Assembly: GCF_034058155.1 (NCBI RefSeq) | Contig: NZ_CP139148.1 | Location: forward strand, 1,798,001-1,862,000 | DNA: 64,000 nt | DNA from: Flavobacterium sp. KACC 22761 | GTDB lineage: Bacteria > Bacteroidota > Bacteroidia > Flavobacteriales > Flavobacteriaceae | Reading direction: 5' to 3' | Part shown: in pieces, positions 44,678 to 53,735 of the stretch | Layout of the letters: each line of letters starts with the position of its first letter | How positions within the stretch are numbered: position 1 is the stretch's first letter | Notes under the pieces: model-generated | What the model saw: the letters and a program-made list of their open reading frames with translations, nothing else | Told to the model about the DNA's origin: nothing | Databases searched by the model: none | Made by a program: the position numbers and the translations under genes

Positions 44678-45445
44678 TTAATGATAATTCTCAGATTCAA
44701 TAGCAACATTAATGCGTTTATTGTCTGTTTTTGATTTCCAGAGATCAACAATTTTTGCTAGCAGTATGTCGCCGCCTGCGTATATAAAAACCGCTCCCAT
44801 TGGCGGGTTCGCTGTTGGGATTAAACTCAACGTTTTTGGTGCCCATTTCCAGCATTTAAAAAAGGTTCCAGCCAGTTCGATAAATATAACACAAACTGCT
44901 ATAAAATAGTACAGATTCTGCCATTTTTTTCGCTTTAAAAGCAAAAAGAAAAAGACTCCAAAAATAAGCGAAAAAATATCGTTTAGAAAGAAACCGACGT
45001 ATAAAAACAAGAGCGAAAATCCAATTGTAAAATATATTCTAAAGGCTTTTTCGTTGTTGTACGCCCATTTTGTATTTGCATAAATATAGCCCGAAGCAAA
45101 AACAATTGCATGTCCAAAAGGAACATAAAACGGAATAAATTCGGTTTTGTAATTGTACATTTCGAGCAACGAGCAGAAAATAACTTCTCCAAGATAAGAC
45201 AAAAGCACCATCACAAACATTAATTTTCTTAACTGAGAATCAGAAAACCAAAAGAAAAATGAGAAATAGATGATTGTTAAAATGGTGGTAATGTGTTGAC
45301 CGTCGAAAAAGTGTGTGCTAAAATAGACGCTGTCAATTCCTAATGCTAAAAGTGTGAAAAAAGGGAAAAAGACAGCAAAAAACAATTGTTTTTTGGCATC
45401 GTAATTTCTGTCATCAAAAAAGAGAGCATTAATGATTTGGTTCAT
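44678..45445 (-). CDS. polytopic membrane protein of unknown function
   Basis: 255 residues with about eight membrane helices (FFAVFFPFFTLLALGIDSVY, ITTILTIIYFSFFFWFSD, LRKLMFVMVLLSYLGEVIFC, FRIYFTIGFSLLFLYVGFFL, and a final helix near PMGAVFIYAGGDILLAKIVD). No family that I can name. Its place between the polyprenyl synthase and the 117-residue gene (13 and 14 bp gaps) points to an isoprenoid or quinone-related membrane role, which is inference only. Confidence 0.75.
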   Translation of the reverse strand: MNQIINALFFDDRNYDAKKQLFFAVFFPFFTLLALGIDSVYFSTHFFDGQHITTILTIIYFSFFFWFSDSQLRKLMFVMVLLSYLGEVIFCSLLEMYNYKTEFIPFYVPFGHAIVFASGYIYANTKWAYNNEKAFRIYFTIGFSLLFLYVGFFLNDIFSLIFGVFFFLLLKRKKWQNLYYFIAVCVIFIELAGTFFKCWKWAPKTLSLIPTANPPMGAVFIYAGGDILLAKIVDLWKSKTDNKRINVAIESENYH

Positions 45446-45458
45446 AAAGTGCTCAATA

Positions 45459-46433
45459 TTAAACTTTTCGACCCATTAAGTTTTCTCCAAACGTTCTCAG
45501 GATATTTTTCTTTTCAGCATTAATATCCATTTTTTCTAAAGTTTCAAAAGCTTTAAAAGTGTACATTTCTATTGCATCTTGCGTTGCTTTTGAAGCGCCT
45601 GATTCGTTAAAAATAGCTTTTGCAGTCTCGATTTTTTCTGAATTTTCATCCAATTGCGAAGTGAATAATTTTTGTAATTCGGTTGCTTTTTCAGGAGTTG
45701 AAAATTCTAAGGCTTTTAAATATAAATAGGTTTTTTTGTTTTCGATAATATCGCCACCAACTTGTTTCCCAAAAGTTTCTGGATCTCCAAAAGCGTCTAG
45801 GTAATCATCTTGAAGTTGAAAAGCCAATCCTAAATTCAATCCGAAATCATAAATTAAGTCAGCTTCTTTTTCTGACGTTTTGGCTACAATTGCACCCATT
45901 TTCATTGCAGCGGCAACTAAAACGGCTGTTTTGTATTCGATCATTTTTAGATATTCCGGAATAGTAACATCGTTTCTTTCTTCAAAATCAACATCCCACT
46001 GTTGGCCTTCGCAAACCTCAAGTGCAGTTTTGCTGAATAATTTGGCCAAATCTCTAAAAACTGCTGGCTCGTATTGTTCAAAATATTGATAAGCGAGAAT
46101 CAGCATGGCATCGCCAGACAAAATTCCAGTGTTGATATTCCATTTTTCATGCACTGTTTCTTCGCCTCTTCGCAAAGGCGCATCATCCATAATGTCATCG
46201 TGAACAAGTGAGAAATTATGAAAAACTTCTACTGCCATTGCAGCCGGTAGAGCGATCGTATAATCAGTATCAAAAACCTCCGAAGCCATTAAAGTAAGCA
46301 CCGGGCGCATGCGTTTTCCGCCAAGTCCTAAAATATATTCGATAGGCTCATAAAGGTTCTTCGGTTCTTTTTGTATGCTTTGTTTTTTTAAGTAACTAAT
46401 AAAAAAATCTTGGTACTGACTAATATCGTGCAT
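45459..46433 (-). CDS. polyprenyl (geranylgeranyl/farnesyl) diphosphate synthase
   Basis: Trans-prenyltransferase that joins isopentenyl diphosphate to an allylic diphosphate. It has the first aspartate-rich motif (LVHDDIMDDAPLRRG) and the second (FQLQDDYLDAFGD), with the usual GGKRMRP substrate loop. I start at 46433 (324 residues, MHDISQYQDFFISYLKKQSI), not at 46475, because the -7 box (46460-46467) lies between the two ATGs. It heads a three-gene operon. Product chain length cannot be fixed from this sequence. Confidence 0.92.
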   Translation of the reverse strand: MHDISQYQDFFISYLKKQSIQKEPKNLYEPIEYILGLGGKRMRPVLTLMASEVFDTDYTIALPAAMAVEVFHNFSLVHDDIMDDAPLRRGEETVHEKWNINTGILSGDAMLILAYQYFEQYEPAVFRDLAKLFSKTALEVCEGQQWDVDFEERNDVTIPEYLKMIEYKTAVLVAAAMKMGAIVAKTSEKEADLIYDFGLNLGLAFQLQDDYLDAFGDPETFGKQVGGDIIENKKTYLYLKALEFSTPEKATELQKLFTSQLDENSEKIETAKAIFNESGASKATQDAIEMYTFKAFETLEKMDINAEKKNILRTFGENLMGRKV

Positions 46434-46459
46434 AAAATGAAATTCTGATTTTCGAGGCT

Positions 46460-46467
46460 CAAAGATA
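46460..46467 (-). promoter_or_regulatory. -7 promoter element of the polyprenyl synthase operon
   Basis: TATCTTTG, an exact match 27 bp upstream of the chosen start codon. It excludes the longer reading frame. Confidence 0.6.
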
Positions 46468-46569
46468 CAATTCAATTATGAATAATCTATATTAAATGCG
46501 ACTATGATTTTATTGTTTGATGCAATCGCAGTGATTTTTGGATTCTTAAAATTATTTTTCAAAAAACTT

Positions 46570-46597
46570 GGAAACTTTTTTGGTATTCAGAGTTTCC
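46570..46597. promoter_or_regulatory. 28-bp operator, copy A, over the yceI promoter
   Basis: GGAAACT at 46570-46576, 14 bases, AGTTTCC at 46591-46597. It overlaps the -33 site of the yceI promoter. Confidence 0.8.
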
Positions 46598-46609
46598 CGT
46601 GTATATTTG
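46579..46609 (+). promoter_or_regulatory. promoter of yceI-type gene
   Basis: -33 TTTG at 46579-46582, 19-base spacer, -7 TATATTTG at 46602-46609. Confidence 0.75.
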
Positions 46610-46620
46610 CAGCTCAAAAC

Positions 46621-46648
46621 GGAAACTTTGGACACTGTGAAAGTTTCC
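46621..46648. promoter_or_regulatory. 28-bp operator, copy B, downstream of the yceI promoter
   Basis: GGAAACT at 46621-46627, 14 bases, AGTTTCC at 46642-46648, with the outer bases also paired so the arms extend to 46620-46649. It lies about 10 bases after the predicted transcription start and 51 bp from copy A. Confidence 0.8.
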
Positions 46649-46693
46649 GTATAAAATTTAAATAATTTATAAGTTTTTCAAAATCAGATATTT

Positions 46694-47215
46694 ATGAAAA
46701 CAACATGGACTTTAGATTCGACACAATCAGATGTTTTAATAAAAATGAGACATTCTAAAATTGCCTATTTAGGAGGCATTACCAATAAATTTGGAGGTTA
46801 TGTGGATATTGAAGATAATGAAATTGAAGACGCATCGGTTGAGTTTTCATTGGATATAAACAATAAAAATGAAAGCTTCCAGCGTATAGATTCGCATTTG
46901 CAGCTTCAGGATTTCTTTGACGAAGACGAGCATCCTATTATCAGTTTTAAATCGACTTCATTTCAAAGAGTAAACAATAACATCAACTTCTTTAAAGGTG
47001 ATCTAACCATAAAAGATGTGACTAGAGTGGTTGAATTGGATGCTGAATTCATCGGTATGAATACTTACAATGGAGAGAAAAAAGTAGCTTTTGAGATTAA
47101 AGGAAATATTAAACGTCAGGATTTTGGTCTTGATTATGATTCTTTCAATCATCAGAATGGTGAAGCACTTGGAAAAGATATTAAATTAATTGCAAATTTA
47201 GAATTTAGCATATAA
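46694..47215 (+). CDS. YceI family protein, no signal peptide
   Basis: 173-residue lipocalin-like beta barrel of the YceI family, which binds polyisoprenoid chains. The family pattern is clear: WTLDSTQSDVLIKMRHSKIA, YVDIEDNEIEDASVEFSLDI, HLQLQDFFDEDEHPIISFKS, FFKGDLTIKDVTRVVELDAE. There is no signal peptide, so it is cytoplasmic, unlike E. coli YceI. It is controlled by two copies of the same operator that controls the downstream TetR gene, so it is part of the efflux regulon. A lipid or amphiphile role is plausible. Confidence 0.92.
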   Translation: MKTTWTLDSTQSDVLIKMRHSKIAYLGGITNKFGGYVDIEDNEIEDASVEFSLDINNKNESFQRIDSHLQLQDFFDEDEHPIISFKSTSFQRVNNNINFFKGDLTIKDVTRVVELDAEFIGMNTYNGEKKVAFEIKGNIKRQDFGLDYDSFNHQNGEALGKDIKLIANLEFSI

Positions 47216-47261
47216 TTCCTACATAATGAATAAGTTAATGTAAAATTATTACAAATATAAC

Positions 47262-47289
47262 GGAAACTATTTTTCTGATTTTAGTTTCC
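47262..47289. promoter_or_regulatory. 28-bp operator, copy C, upstream of tetR
   Basis: GGAAACT at 47262-47268, 14 bases, AGTTTCC at 47283-47289, ending 5 bp before the tetR -7 box. Same geometry as copies A and B. Confidence 0.8.
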
Positions 47290-47293
47290 TAAG

Positions 47294-47301
47294 TATATTT
47301 G
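47294..47301 (+). promoter_or_regulatory. -7 promoter element of tetR-type gene
   Basis: TATATTTG. Its -33 site would fall inside operator copy C, so the repressor should block its own transcription. Confidence 0.65.
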
Positions 47302-47320
47302 TAATGCAATGAAAATCAAA

Positions 47321-47920
47321 ATGAAAGAGAAAATTATATCAAAAGCTAGTGAATTGTTTTTGAAACTCGGTTTTAAAAGTGTCACCATGGATGATATTGC
47401 AGGGGAGATGTGTATTTCAAAAAAAACGATTTATAAATATTTCTGCAATAAGGAAGTTTTAATCGAAGAAAGCACTTCGATGGTCCACAGGCAGGTTCAC
47501 GAAATCATGGATACCATTATCGCAAAGAATTATAATGCGATTCAGGAGAATTTTGAGATTAGAGAAATGTTTCGTGATATGTTTAAAAACAACATTGATA
47601 CGTCGCCTATTTATCAATTAAAAAAACATTATCCAGAGATCTATCAAAACATTTTATCCTTTGAAATCGATCAGTGCACGCAATGTTTTAGAGATAATAT
47701 CGAAAAAGGAATTCGCGAAGGCCTTTACAGAAGTGATTTAAATGTAGAGGTTTACGTTAAATTTTACTACACTCTGGTTTTCCATATCAACGAAAATACT
47801 GTTTCTGAAAGCGAAGCGCAAAGAATAGAATTAGAAGCACTAGAATATCACACCAGAGCGATGGCAACTCCAAAGGGAATAGAAGAATTAGAAAAACAAC
47901 TTAAGAAACTTACCGCTTAA
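47321..47920 (+). CDS. TetR/AcrR family transcriptional regulator
   Basis: Repressor of about 199 residues. The N-terminal helix-turn-helix is FKSVTMDDIAGEMCISKKTI, then YKYFCNKEVLIEES, with the usual TetR layout, and the rest is a ligand-binding helical domain. I use ATG 47321 because ATG 47309 would sit almost at the predicted transcription start; 47309 gives four extra residues. It is the first gene of an operon with tolC, adaptor and RND pump genes, and three operators of one type link it to yceI. It is probably the local repressor of the pump. Confidence 0.9.
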   Translation: MKEKIISKASELFLKLGFKSVTMDDIAGEMCISKKTIYKYFCNKEVLIEESTSMVHRQVHEIMDTIIAKNYNAIQENFEIREMFRDMFKNNIDTSPIYQLKKHYPEIYQNILSFEIDQCTQCFRDNIEKGIREGLYRSDLNVEVYVKFYYTLVFHINENTVSESEAQRIELEALEYHTRAMATPKGIEELEKQLKKLTA

Positions 47921-47937
47921 TCGTCAATATATAATTT

Positions 47938-49269
47938 ATGAAAAAAATCATTGTAATACTTTTGTGCTCTCTTGGCCTTTCGGCTAATGCGCAAGTCACA
48001 CTAACCTTAAAAGACGCGCTTGTTTATGCGCTTCAAAATAAAGCTGAAGCTAAAAAGGCAAAATTAGAGGTTGAAAATAGCGAATATAAAATTCAAGAAA
48101 TACGTTCTAGAGCCCTGCCTCAAATTTCTGCAAACGGAAACTTAACTCATAATCCAATAATTCAAACAACGGTTATTGATGGAGCCGGTTTTGGTCAGCC
48201 AGGAACTACTATTCAGGCTGCTTTTGGTCAAAAATGGACTTCAAACGCAGGACTTTCATTGACTCAGGCAATATTTGATCAATCTGTCTTTACAGGTTTA
48301 AGAGCTGCAAAATCTACTCGTGAATTTTATCAAATCAACGATCAATTAACAGAGGAACAAGTTATTGAAAGAGTAGCAAATAACTATTATTCGGTTTATG
48401 TACAGCGTGAAAGATTAAAATTGTTGGATAGTACTTATCTTAATACAACAAAAGTTCACGATATCGTAAAAGGACAATTTGACAATGGTTTAGCCAAGAA
48501 AATTGATTTAGACCGTATAATTGTAAAATTGTCAAACATTGATACAGATCGCCAACAAGTTAAAAACCAAATTGAATTACAAGAAAATGCTTTGAAGTTT
48601 TATATGGGAATGCCAATTGAAACTCAAATTATTATCCCAAAAGAAGAATTTGAGGCTGTTCCTGCATCATTAACTGAGGTTCCAAATGTAGAAAACAGAA
48701 CAGAATATCTGCTTTTGAAAAAACAAGAAGAACTTTTGGTATTCAATAAAAAAGCTGTTGAAGCAGGATATTACCCAACACTTTCGTTAACTGCTGGTTA
48801 CAATTATATTGGTCAAGGGCCACAATTTCCTTGGTTTGCAAAACCTTCAGATGGCGTTTATTGGTCAGATTACGCTGCTATCGGATTAAATTTACACGTA
48901 CCAATTTTTACAGGATTTGGAACTCGTGCTAAAGTAAGACAAGCCGATATAGAAATTAGATCACTTCAGGAAGATATCAAAGACACTAAACTTTCTCTTG
49001 ATCTGGATTATAGAAATGCAATGGCGCAAATCGATAACAACATGGTAACCATCCAGAACCAACAAGAAAATATGCGTTTGGCTCGTGAAATTTTGAGCAA
49101 TACAAAAAACAATTATCTGCAAGGTTTAGCATCTTTAACCGATTTATTGGATGCTGAAAATGCACATCAGGAAGCTCAAAATAATTACACAAGAGCTGTT
49201 TTAAATTATAAAATTGCCGAAGTGGCATTAATCAAATCAAAAGGCGAACTAAAAACTCTTATTAAATAA
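47938..49269 (+). CDS. TolC family outer-membrane efflux channel
   Basis: Outer-membrane duct of the efflux system, 443 residues with a signal peptide (1-18, IIVILLCSLGLSANAQ). Two TolC-type repeats, each with a long coiled-coil helix pair (first half KNKAEAKKAKLEVENSEYKI and RVANNYYSVYVQRERLKLLD; second half LLLKKQEELLVFNKKAVEAG and TKNNYLQGLASLTDLLDAEN). It starts 17 bp after tetR and ends 9 bp before the adaptor gene. Confidence 0.95.
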   Translation: MKKIIVILLCSLGLSANAQVTLTLKDALVYALQNKAEAKKAKLEVENSEYKIQEIRSRALPQISANGNLTHNPIIQTTVIDGAGFGQPGTTIQAAFGQKWTSNAGLSLTQAIFDQSVFTGLRAAKSTREFYQINDQLTEEQVIERVANNYYSVYVQRERLKLLDSTYLNTTKVHDIVKGQFDNGLAKKIDLDRIIVKLSNIDTDRQQVKNQIELQENALKFYMGMPIETQIIIPKEEFEAVPASLTEVPNVENRTEYLLLKKQEELLVFNKKAVEAGYYPTLSLTAGYNYIGQGPQFPWFAKPSDGVYWSDYAAIGLNLHVPIFTGFGTRAKVRQADIEIRSLQEDIKDTKLSLDLDYRNAMAQIDNNMVTIQNQQENMRLAREILSNTKNNYLQGLASLTDLLDAENAHQEAQNNYTRAVLNYKIAEVALIKSKGELKTLIK

Positions 49270-49278
49270 CTAATTACA

Positions 49279-50346
49279 ATGAAGAAAACTATTATAACAA
49301 TCGTAATCATAATCGCAGCTTTGGGTGTGATAGGATATGTTTTAAATAACAATAAGAAAAAGAATAAGGAAAAAACAGATATCGTAGCCGAGAAAAATGC
49401 TGCTGTTTCTGTAAAAGTTACTCCAGTAAAAACAGAAGTAGTTTCATTAGATTTCGTTGCTAACGGAAACTTTGCTCCAACTCAGGAATTGACTTTCTCT
49501 GCTGAAAAATCTGGAAAAGTAATTAGTGTTTTGGCTAAAGAAGGTGATTACGTAAGAGTAGGTCAGACTTTATTGACAATGAGAGGCGATATAATCAATG
49601 TAAATGCCCAACAAGCACAAGCAGTTTATAATAATGCAAAATCTGATTATGCGAGATACGAAAATGCTTTTAAAACTGGCGGTGTTACAAAACAACAATT
49701 AGATCAGGCAAAACTGGCTTTGACAAATGCTCAGTCAAACTTAACTCAGGCAAATATTAATGTTGGTGATACAAAAGTAAAAGCTCCAATCAACGGATTT
49801 ATCAATAAAAAGTATATTGAGCCAGGTTCTATCTTGACAGGAATGCCTGCAACTGCATTATTTGATATCGTAAATACTGCAAAATTAAAGTTGACAGTTA
49901 CGGTAAACGAAAATCAAGTAGCAAGCTTGAAATTAGGAGATAATATCAATGTTACTGCAAGTGTTTATCCTGATAAAACTTTCCCAGGAAAAATTACATT
50001 TATCGCTGCAAAAGCTGATGCTAGTTTGAACTTTCCAGTTGAAATTGAAATTACAAATAATTCAAACAACGACTTAAAAGCAGGTATGTACGGAACAGCA
50101 AATTTTGCATCTAAACAGCAAAAACAAAGCCTAACAGTCGTTCCTAGAAATGCATTTGTTGGAAGTGTGAGTAGTAACGAAATTTTTGTAGCTGAAAACG
50201 GTGTTGCAAAATTGAAAAAAGTTGTTGCTGGAAGAATCTTAGGAGATCAAGTAGAAATTTTAAGCGGATTATCTGATGGGGAAAAGGTAATTACTACAGG
50301 TCAAATTAACTTACAAGACGGTAATACAGTAGAAATTATTAAATAA
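49279..50346 (+). CDS. RND efflux periplasmic adaptor (membrane fusion protein)
   Basis: Adaptor that links the inner-membrane pump to the TolC channel, 355 residues. One N-terminal anchor (TIITIVIIIAALGVIGYVL), lipoyl and barrel parts (VLAKEGDYVRVGQTLLTMRG, INGFINKKYIEPGSIL), a short hairpin (NAKSDYARYENAFKTGGVTK, QQLDQAKLALTNAQSNLTQA) and a membrane-proximal barrel (LKKVVAGRILGDQVEILSGL). The gap to the pump gene is 89 bp, filled with short-word repeats. Confidence 0.94.
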   Translation: MKKTIITIVIIIAALGVIGYVLNNNKKKNKEKTDIVAEKNAAVSVKVTPVKTEVVSLDFVANGNFAPTQELTFSAEKSGKVISVLAKEGDYVRVGQTLLTMRGDIINVNAQQAQAVYNNAKSDYARYENAFKTGGVTKQQLDQAKLALTNAQSNLTQANINVGDTKVKAPINGFINKKYIEPGSILTGMPATALFDIVNTAKLKLTVTVNENQVASLKLGDNINVTASVYPDKTFPGKITFIAAKADASLNFPVEIEITNNSNNDLKAGMYGTANFASKQQKQSLTVVPRNAFVGSVSSNEIFVAENGVAKLKKVVAGRILGDQVEILSGLSDGEKVITTGQINLQDGNTVEIIK

Positions 50347-50435
50347 TTATTGGCTTTAAGCCCTAAGTAATAAGTTTTAAGCCCTAAAAAAGCCTAAGGC
50401 CTATAGCTTACAGCCTATAGCATAAAGCAACAAAT
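50347..50435. repeat. short-word repeat between adaptor and RND pump genes
   Basis: Words such as AAGCCCTAAG, TAAGCCCTAAAAAAGCCTAAGG and TATAGCTTACAGCCTATAGC repeat and partly pair with each other. It separates the two genes in the operon. Confidence 0.6.
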
Positions 50436-53400
50436 ATGAAATTAGCCGAAATATCCATAAAACGTCCGTCGTTAGTAATTGTATTGTTTACAATTCTGAC
50501 TCTTGGTGGATTGTTCAGTTACAGCCAATTAGGCTATGAGCTGATCCCAAAATTTGAACAAAACGTTATTACAATTTCTACTGTTTATCCTGGAGCTTCT
50601 CCAAGTGAGGTAGAGAATACAGTGACCAAAAAAATAGAAGATGCGATTGCGTCTTTGGAGAACGTAAAAAAGATTGACTCCAAGTCGTATGAAAGTTTGT
50701 CGATTGTTTCGATTACGCTGACATCAAACGCAAAAGTCGATTTTTCTTTGAACGATGCACAGCGTAAAATCAACGCCATCATCAGTGATTTGCCAGATGA
50801 TGTTAAAACGCCGGCTTTAACCAAATTCTCGTTGAGTGATTTACCAATTATGACACTTGGTGCCAATGGTAAAATGGACGAAGCGGCCTTTTATGACTTA
50901 ATTGACAAAAAAGTGGCTCCAATTTTATCTCGTGTACAAGGTGTGGCGCAGGTAAACATTATTGGTGGTTCTGAGCGTGAAATTCAGGTGAATCTTGACG
51001 CTGTAAAAATGCAGGGTTACGGACTTTCTATTCCTCAGGTTCAGCAAAATATTTTGACTTCAAACTTAGATTTCCCAACTGGAAACATTCAGACTCGTGA
51101 TCAAAAAATATTAATTCGTTTAGCGGGTAAATATAAAAGTGTTGAAGAATTAAGAAACTTAGTGGTTTCTTCCCAAAACGGAATTCAAATTCGTTTAAGT
51201 GATATTGCCGATGTTCAGGATACGCAGAAAATTGCTGAAAAAATATCACGTGTAGATCAAAAAAGTGCAATCGTACTGCAAATCATCAAACAATCTGATG
51301 CAAATGCGGTGGCAGTAAGTGAGCAATTACTAAAAACAATTGCAACTCTTGAAAAAGATTATAAAGTAAATCAACTTAAATTAGAAGTAGCAAAAGACAG
51401 TACAATCTTTACTCTTGAAGCAGCAGATTCTGTTGTTCACGATTTATTGATTGCGGTAATTCTGGTAGCATTTGTAATGTTGTTTTTCCTTCACAGTATT
51501 AGAAACTCATTGATTGTAATGGTTTCGATTCCTGCATCGTTAATTGCAACTTTCATCGGAATTTATTTAATGGGATATACTTTGAACTTAATGAGTTTAC
51601 TTGGTTTATCTCTTGTTGTGGGTATTCTTGTGGATGACGCGATTGTGGTTTTGGAGAATATTTACAGGCACATGGAAATGGGTAAAAGCCGAATCCGAGC
51701 GTCTTATGATGGAACAGCTGAAATTGGTGGAACCGTAACTTCGATTACATTGGTAATTGTTGTAGTATTCTTGCCAATTGCGATGAGTTCTGGATTGGTT
51801 TCTAATATCATTACGCAGTTCTGTGTTACGGTAATTATCTCAACGATGTTATCATTGTTGGCTTCATTTACTATTATTCCATGGTTATCTTCTCGTTTCG
51901 GGAAATTAGAGCATATTGAAGGAAAGAATTTATTTGGAAGAATCATCCTTGGTTTCGAAAGTTATTTAACACGTTTCACGGATTGGGTTTCTCATTTATT
52001 GACTTGGTGTTTAGATCACTATATTAAAACTTTTGTTGTTGTAATTGTACTTTTCTTTGCTTCAACCATTGGATTAATGGGCGGAGGTTTCATTGGAGGA
52101 GAGTTCTTTGCTTCTTCTGATAGTGGAGAGTTCTTGGTTCAAATTGAAATGCCAAAAGATGCTTCGTTAGAACAAACGAACTTCATGACACAAAAAGCTG
52201 AAGCTTTCTTAAAAGCTCAGGAATATGTTCACAGCCAAATTACAACGGTAGGACAAACTTCTGAAGGTTTTGGAGCATCTCAGGCTACGGCTTACAAAGC
52301 AGAGATCGACGTAAAAATGATCGAGCAAAAAGACCGTACAGATGATGCGAATGTTTATGCTGCAAAAATCAAACGTAAACTTGAAAAAGTATTAGTTGGA
52401 GCAAAAGTAAAAACAGTTCCGGTTGGTATCTTGGGTACTGCTGAAGATGCAACTTTAGGATTAATTGTAACAGGTCCATCTACAGAAGCGGCAATGGCTT
52501 TTGCGAAACAAGCTGAAGCAGAATTACGTACAATTCCTGGAACAACTGAGATCAAATTAACGGTTGAAGACGGAAATCCTGAAATCAACGTAAAAGTAGA
52601 TCGTGATAAAATGGCTGCTTTAGGTTTGACGCTTCAAACAGTTGGTTTAACCATGCAAACTGCTTTTAGTGGTAATACTGACGGTAAATATAGAGCTGGT
52701 GAATACGAATACGATATCAATATCAGATATAATGCTTTTGACAGAAAAAGTATTACCGACGTTAGTAATTTGATTTTCATTAATAATGCAGGTCAGCAAA
52801 TTAAATTGTCGCAATTTGCAGATATTACTGAAGGTTCTGGACCTAGCCAGTTAGAGCGTAGAGATAAATCGGCGTCTGTAACTGTAAAAGGACAAAACGT
52901 TGGGGTTCCATCGGGAACAATCGTTCAGCAATGGCAGGTTAAATTAGATAAATTGAAAAAACCAGCTGGAGTAAACTACATTTGGGGTGGTGATCAAGAG
53001 AACCAATCTGAAGGATTTGGTACTTTAGGAATCGCTTTATTAGCCGCTATTATTTTGGTTTACCTTGTAATGGTGAGTTTGTATGACAGTTTCGCGCATC
53101 CATTCGTAGTATTGTTTGCAATTCCGCTTTCGTTTATCGGAGCGATGTTAGCGCTGGCATTGACAAATAATTCATTGAATATCTTTACCATTTTAGGTAT
53201 CATCATGTTGATTGGTCTGGTGTGTAAGAATGCGATCATGCTTGTCGATTATACGAACCAAAGAAGAGCAGCAGGAGAATCTATCAGAAATGCGCTAATT
53301 CAGGCGAACCACGCTCGTTTGCGTCCAATCTTGATGACAACAATTGCGATGGTATTCGGTATGTTCCCAATTGCATTGGCAAAAGGAGCGGGAGCTGAAT

Positions 53401-53612
53401 GGAAAAACGGATTGGCTTGGGTAATTATTGGAGGTTTGATCTCTTCTTTATTCTTGACCTTGATTGTGGTTCCTGTAATTTATAATATCATGGAGAAATT
53501 GATTCAGAAATTCTCTAAAGGAGAAAAAATCGACTACGAAGCTGAAATGGTGGCTGATTATACGCCAACAGAATTAAGCGAAGACGGTTTTAATCCGAAA
53601 CATACCCATTAA
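50436..53612 (+). CDS. RND efflux pump, inner-membrane subunit (HAE1/AcrB family)
   Basis: Proton-driven efflux pump of 1058 residues with the 12-helix RND layout: first helix LVIVLFTILTLGGLFSYSQL, porter domains, then the helix-4 acidic pair GILVDDAIVVLENIYRHMEM and the helix-10 to 12 block (LGIIMLIGLVCKNAIMLVDY, ARLRPILMTTIAMVFGMFPI). It exports hydrophobic or amphiphilic compounds through the adaptor and TolC. The substrate is unknown, but the shared regulator with a cytosolic YceI protein suggests a lipid-like molecule. A terminator follows at 53661-53702. Confidence 0.95.
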   Translation: MKLAEISIKRPSLVIVLFTILTLGGLFSYSQLGYELIPKFEQNVITISTVYPGASPSEVENTVTKKIEDAIASLENVKKIDSKSYESLSIVSITLTSNAKVDFSLNDAQRKINAIISDLPDDVKTPALTKFSLSDLPIMTLGANGKMDEAAFYDLIDKKVAPILSRVQGVAQVNIIGGSEREIQVNLDAVKMQGYGLSIPQVQQNILTSNLDFPTGNIQTRDQKILIRLAGKYKSVEELRNLVVSSQNGIQIRLSDIADVQDTQKIAEKISRVDQKSAIVLQIIKQSDANAVAVSEQLLKTIATLEKDYKVNQLKLEVAKDSTIFTLEAADSVVHDLLIAVILVAFVMLFFLHSIRNSLIVMVSIPASLIATFIGIYLMGYTLNLMSLLGLSLVVGILVDDAIVVLENIYRHMEMGKSRIRASYDGTAEIGGTVTSITLVIVVVFLPIAMSSGLVSNIITQFCVTVIISTMLSLLASFTIIPWLSSRFGKLEHIEGKNLFGRIILGFESYLTRFTDWVSHLLTWCLDHYIKTFVVVIVLFFASTIGLMGGGFIGGEFFASSDSGEFLVQIEMPKDASLEQTNFMTQKAEAFLKAQEYVHSQITTVGQTSEGFGASQATAYKAEIDVKMIEQKDRTDDANVYAAKIKRKLEKVLVGAKVKTVPVGILGTAEDATLGLIVTGPSTEAAMAFAKQAEAELRTIPGTTEIKLTVEDGNPEINVKVDRDKMAALGLTLQTVGLTMQTAFSGNTDGKYRAGEYEYDINIRYNAFDRKSITDVSNLIFINNAGQQIKLSQFADITEGSGPSQLERRDKSASVTVKGQNVGVPSGTIVQQWQVKLDKLKKPAGVNYIWGGDQENQSEGFGTLGIALLAAIILVYLVMVSLYDSFAHPFVVLFAIPLSFIGAMLALALTNNSLNIFTILGIIMLIGLVCKNAIMLVDYTNQRRAAGESIRNALIQANHARLRPILMTTIAMVFGMFPIALAKGAGAEWKNGLAWVIIGGLISSLFLTLIVVPVIYNIMEKLIQKFSKGEKIDYEAEMVADYTPTELSEDGFNPKHTH

Positions 53613-53660
53613 TTTTGATTTAATTTTAGACGAAAGTTCCAATTAGGAAATTTCAAAACT

Positions 53661-53702
53661 AAAAATCCCAAATTCCAATATGAAGGAGTTTGGGATTTTT
53701 TT
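53661..53702 (+). terminator. terminator of the RND efflux operon
   Basis: AAAAATCCCAAA (53661-53672) pairs with TTTGGGATTTTT (53689-53700), with an inner stem continued by G-U pairs and a T-run after. Confidence 0.85.
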
Positions 53703-53735
53703 ATTGATTTTAGGAATTAAGAAAAAAAATGTTTC

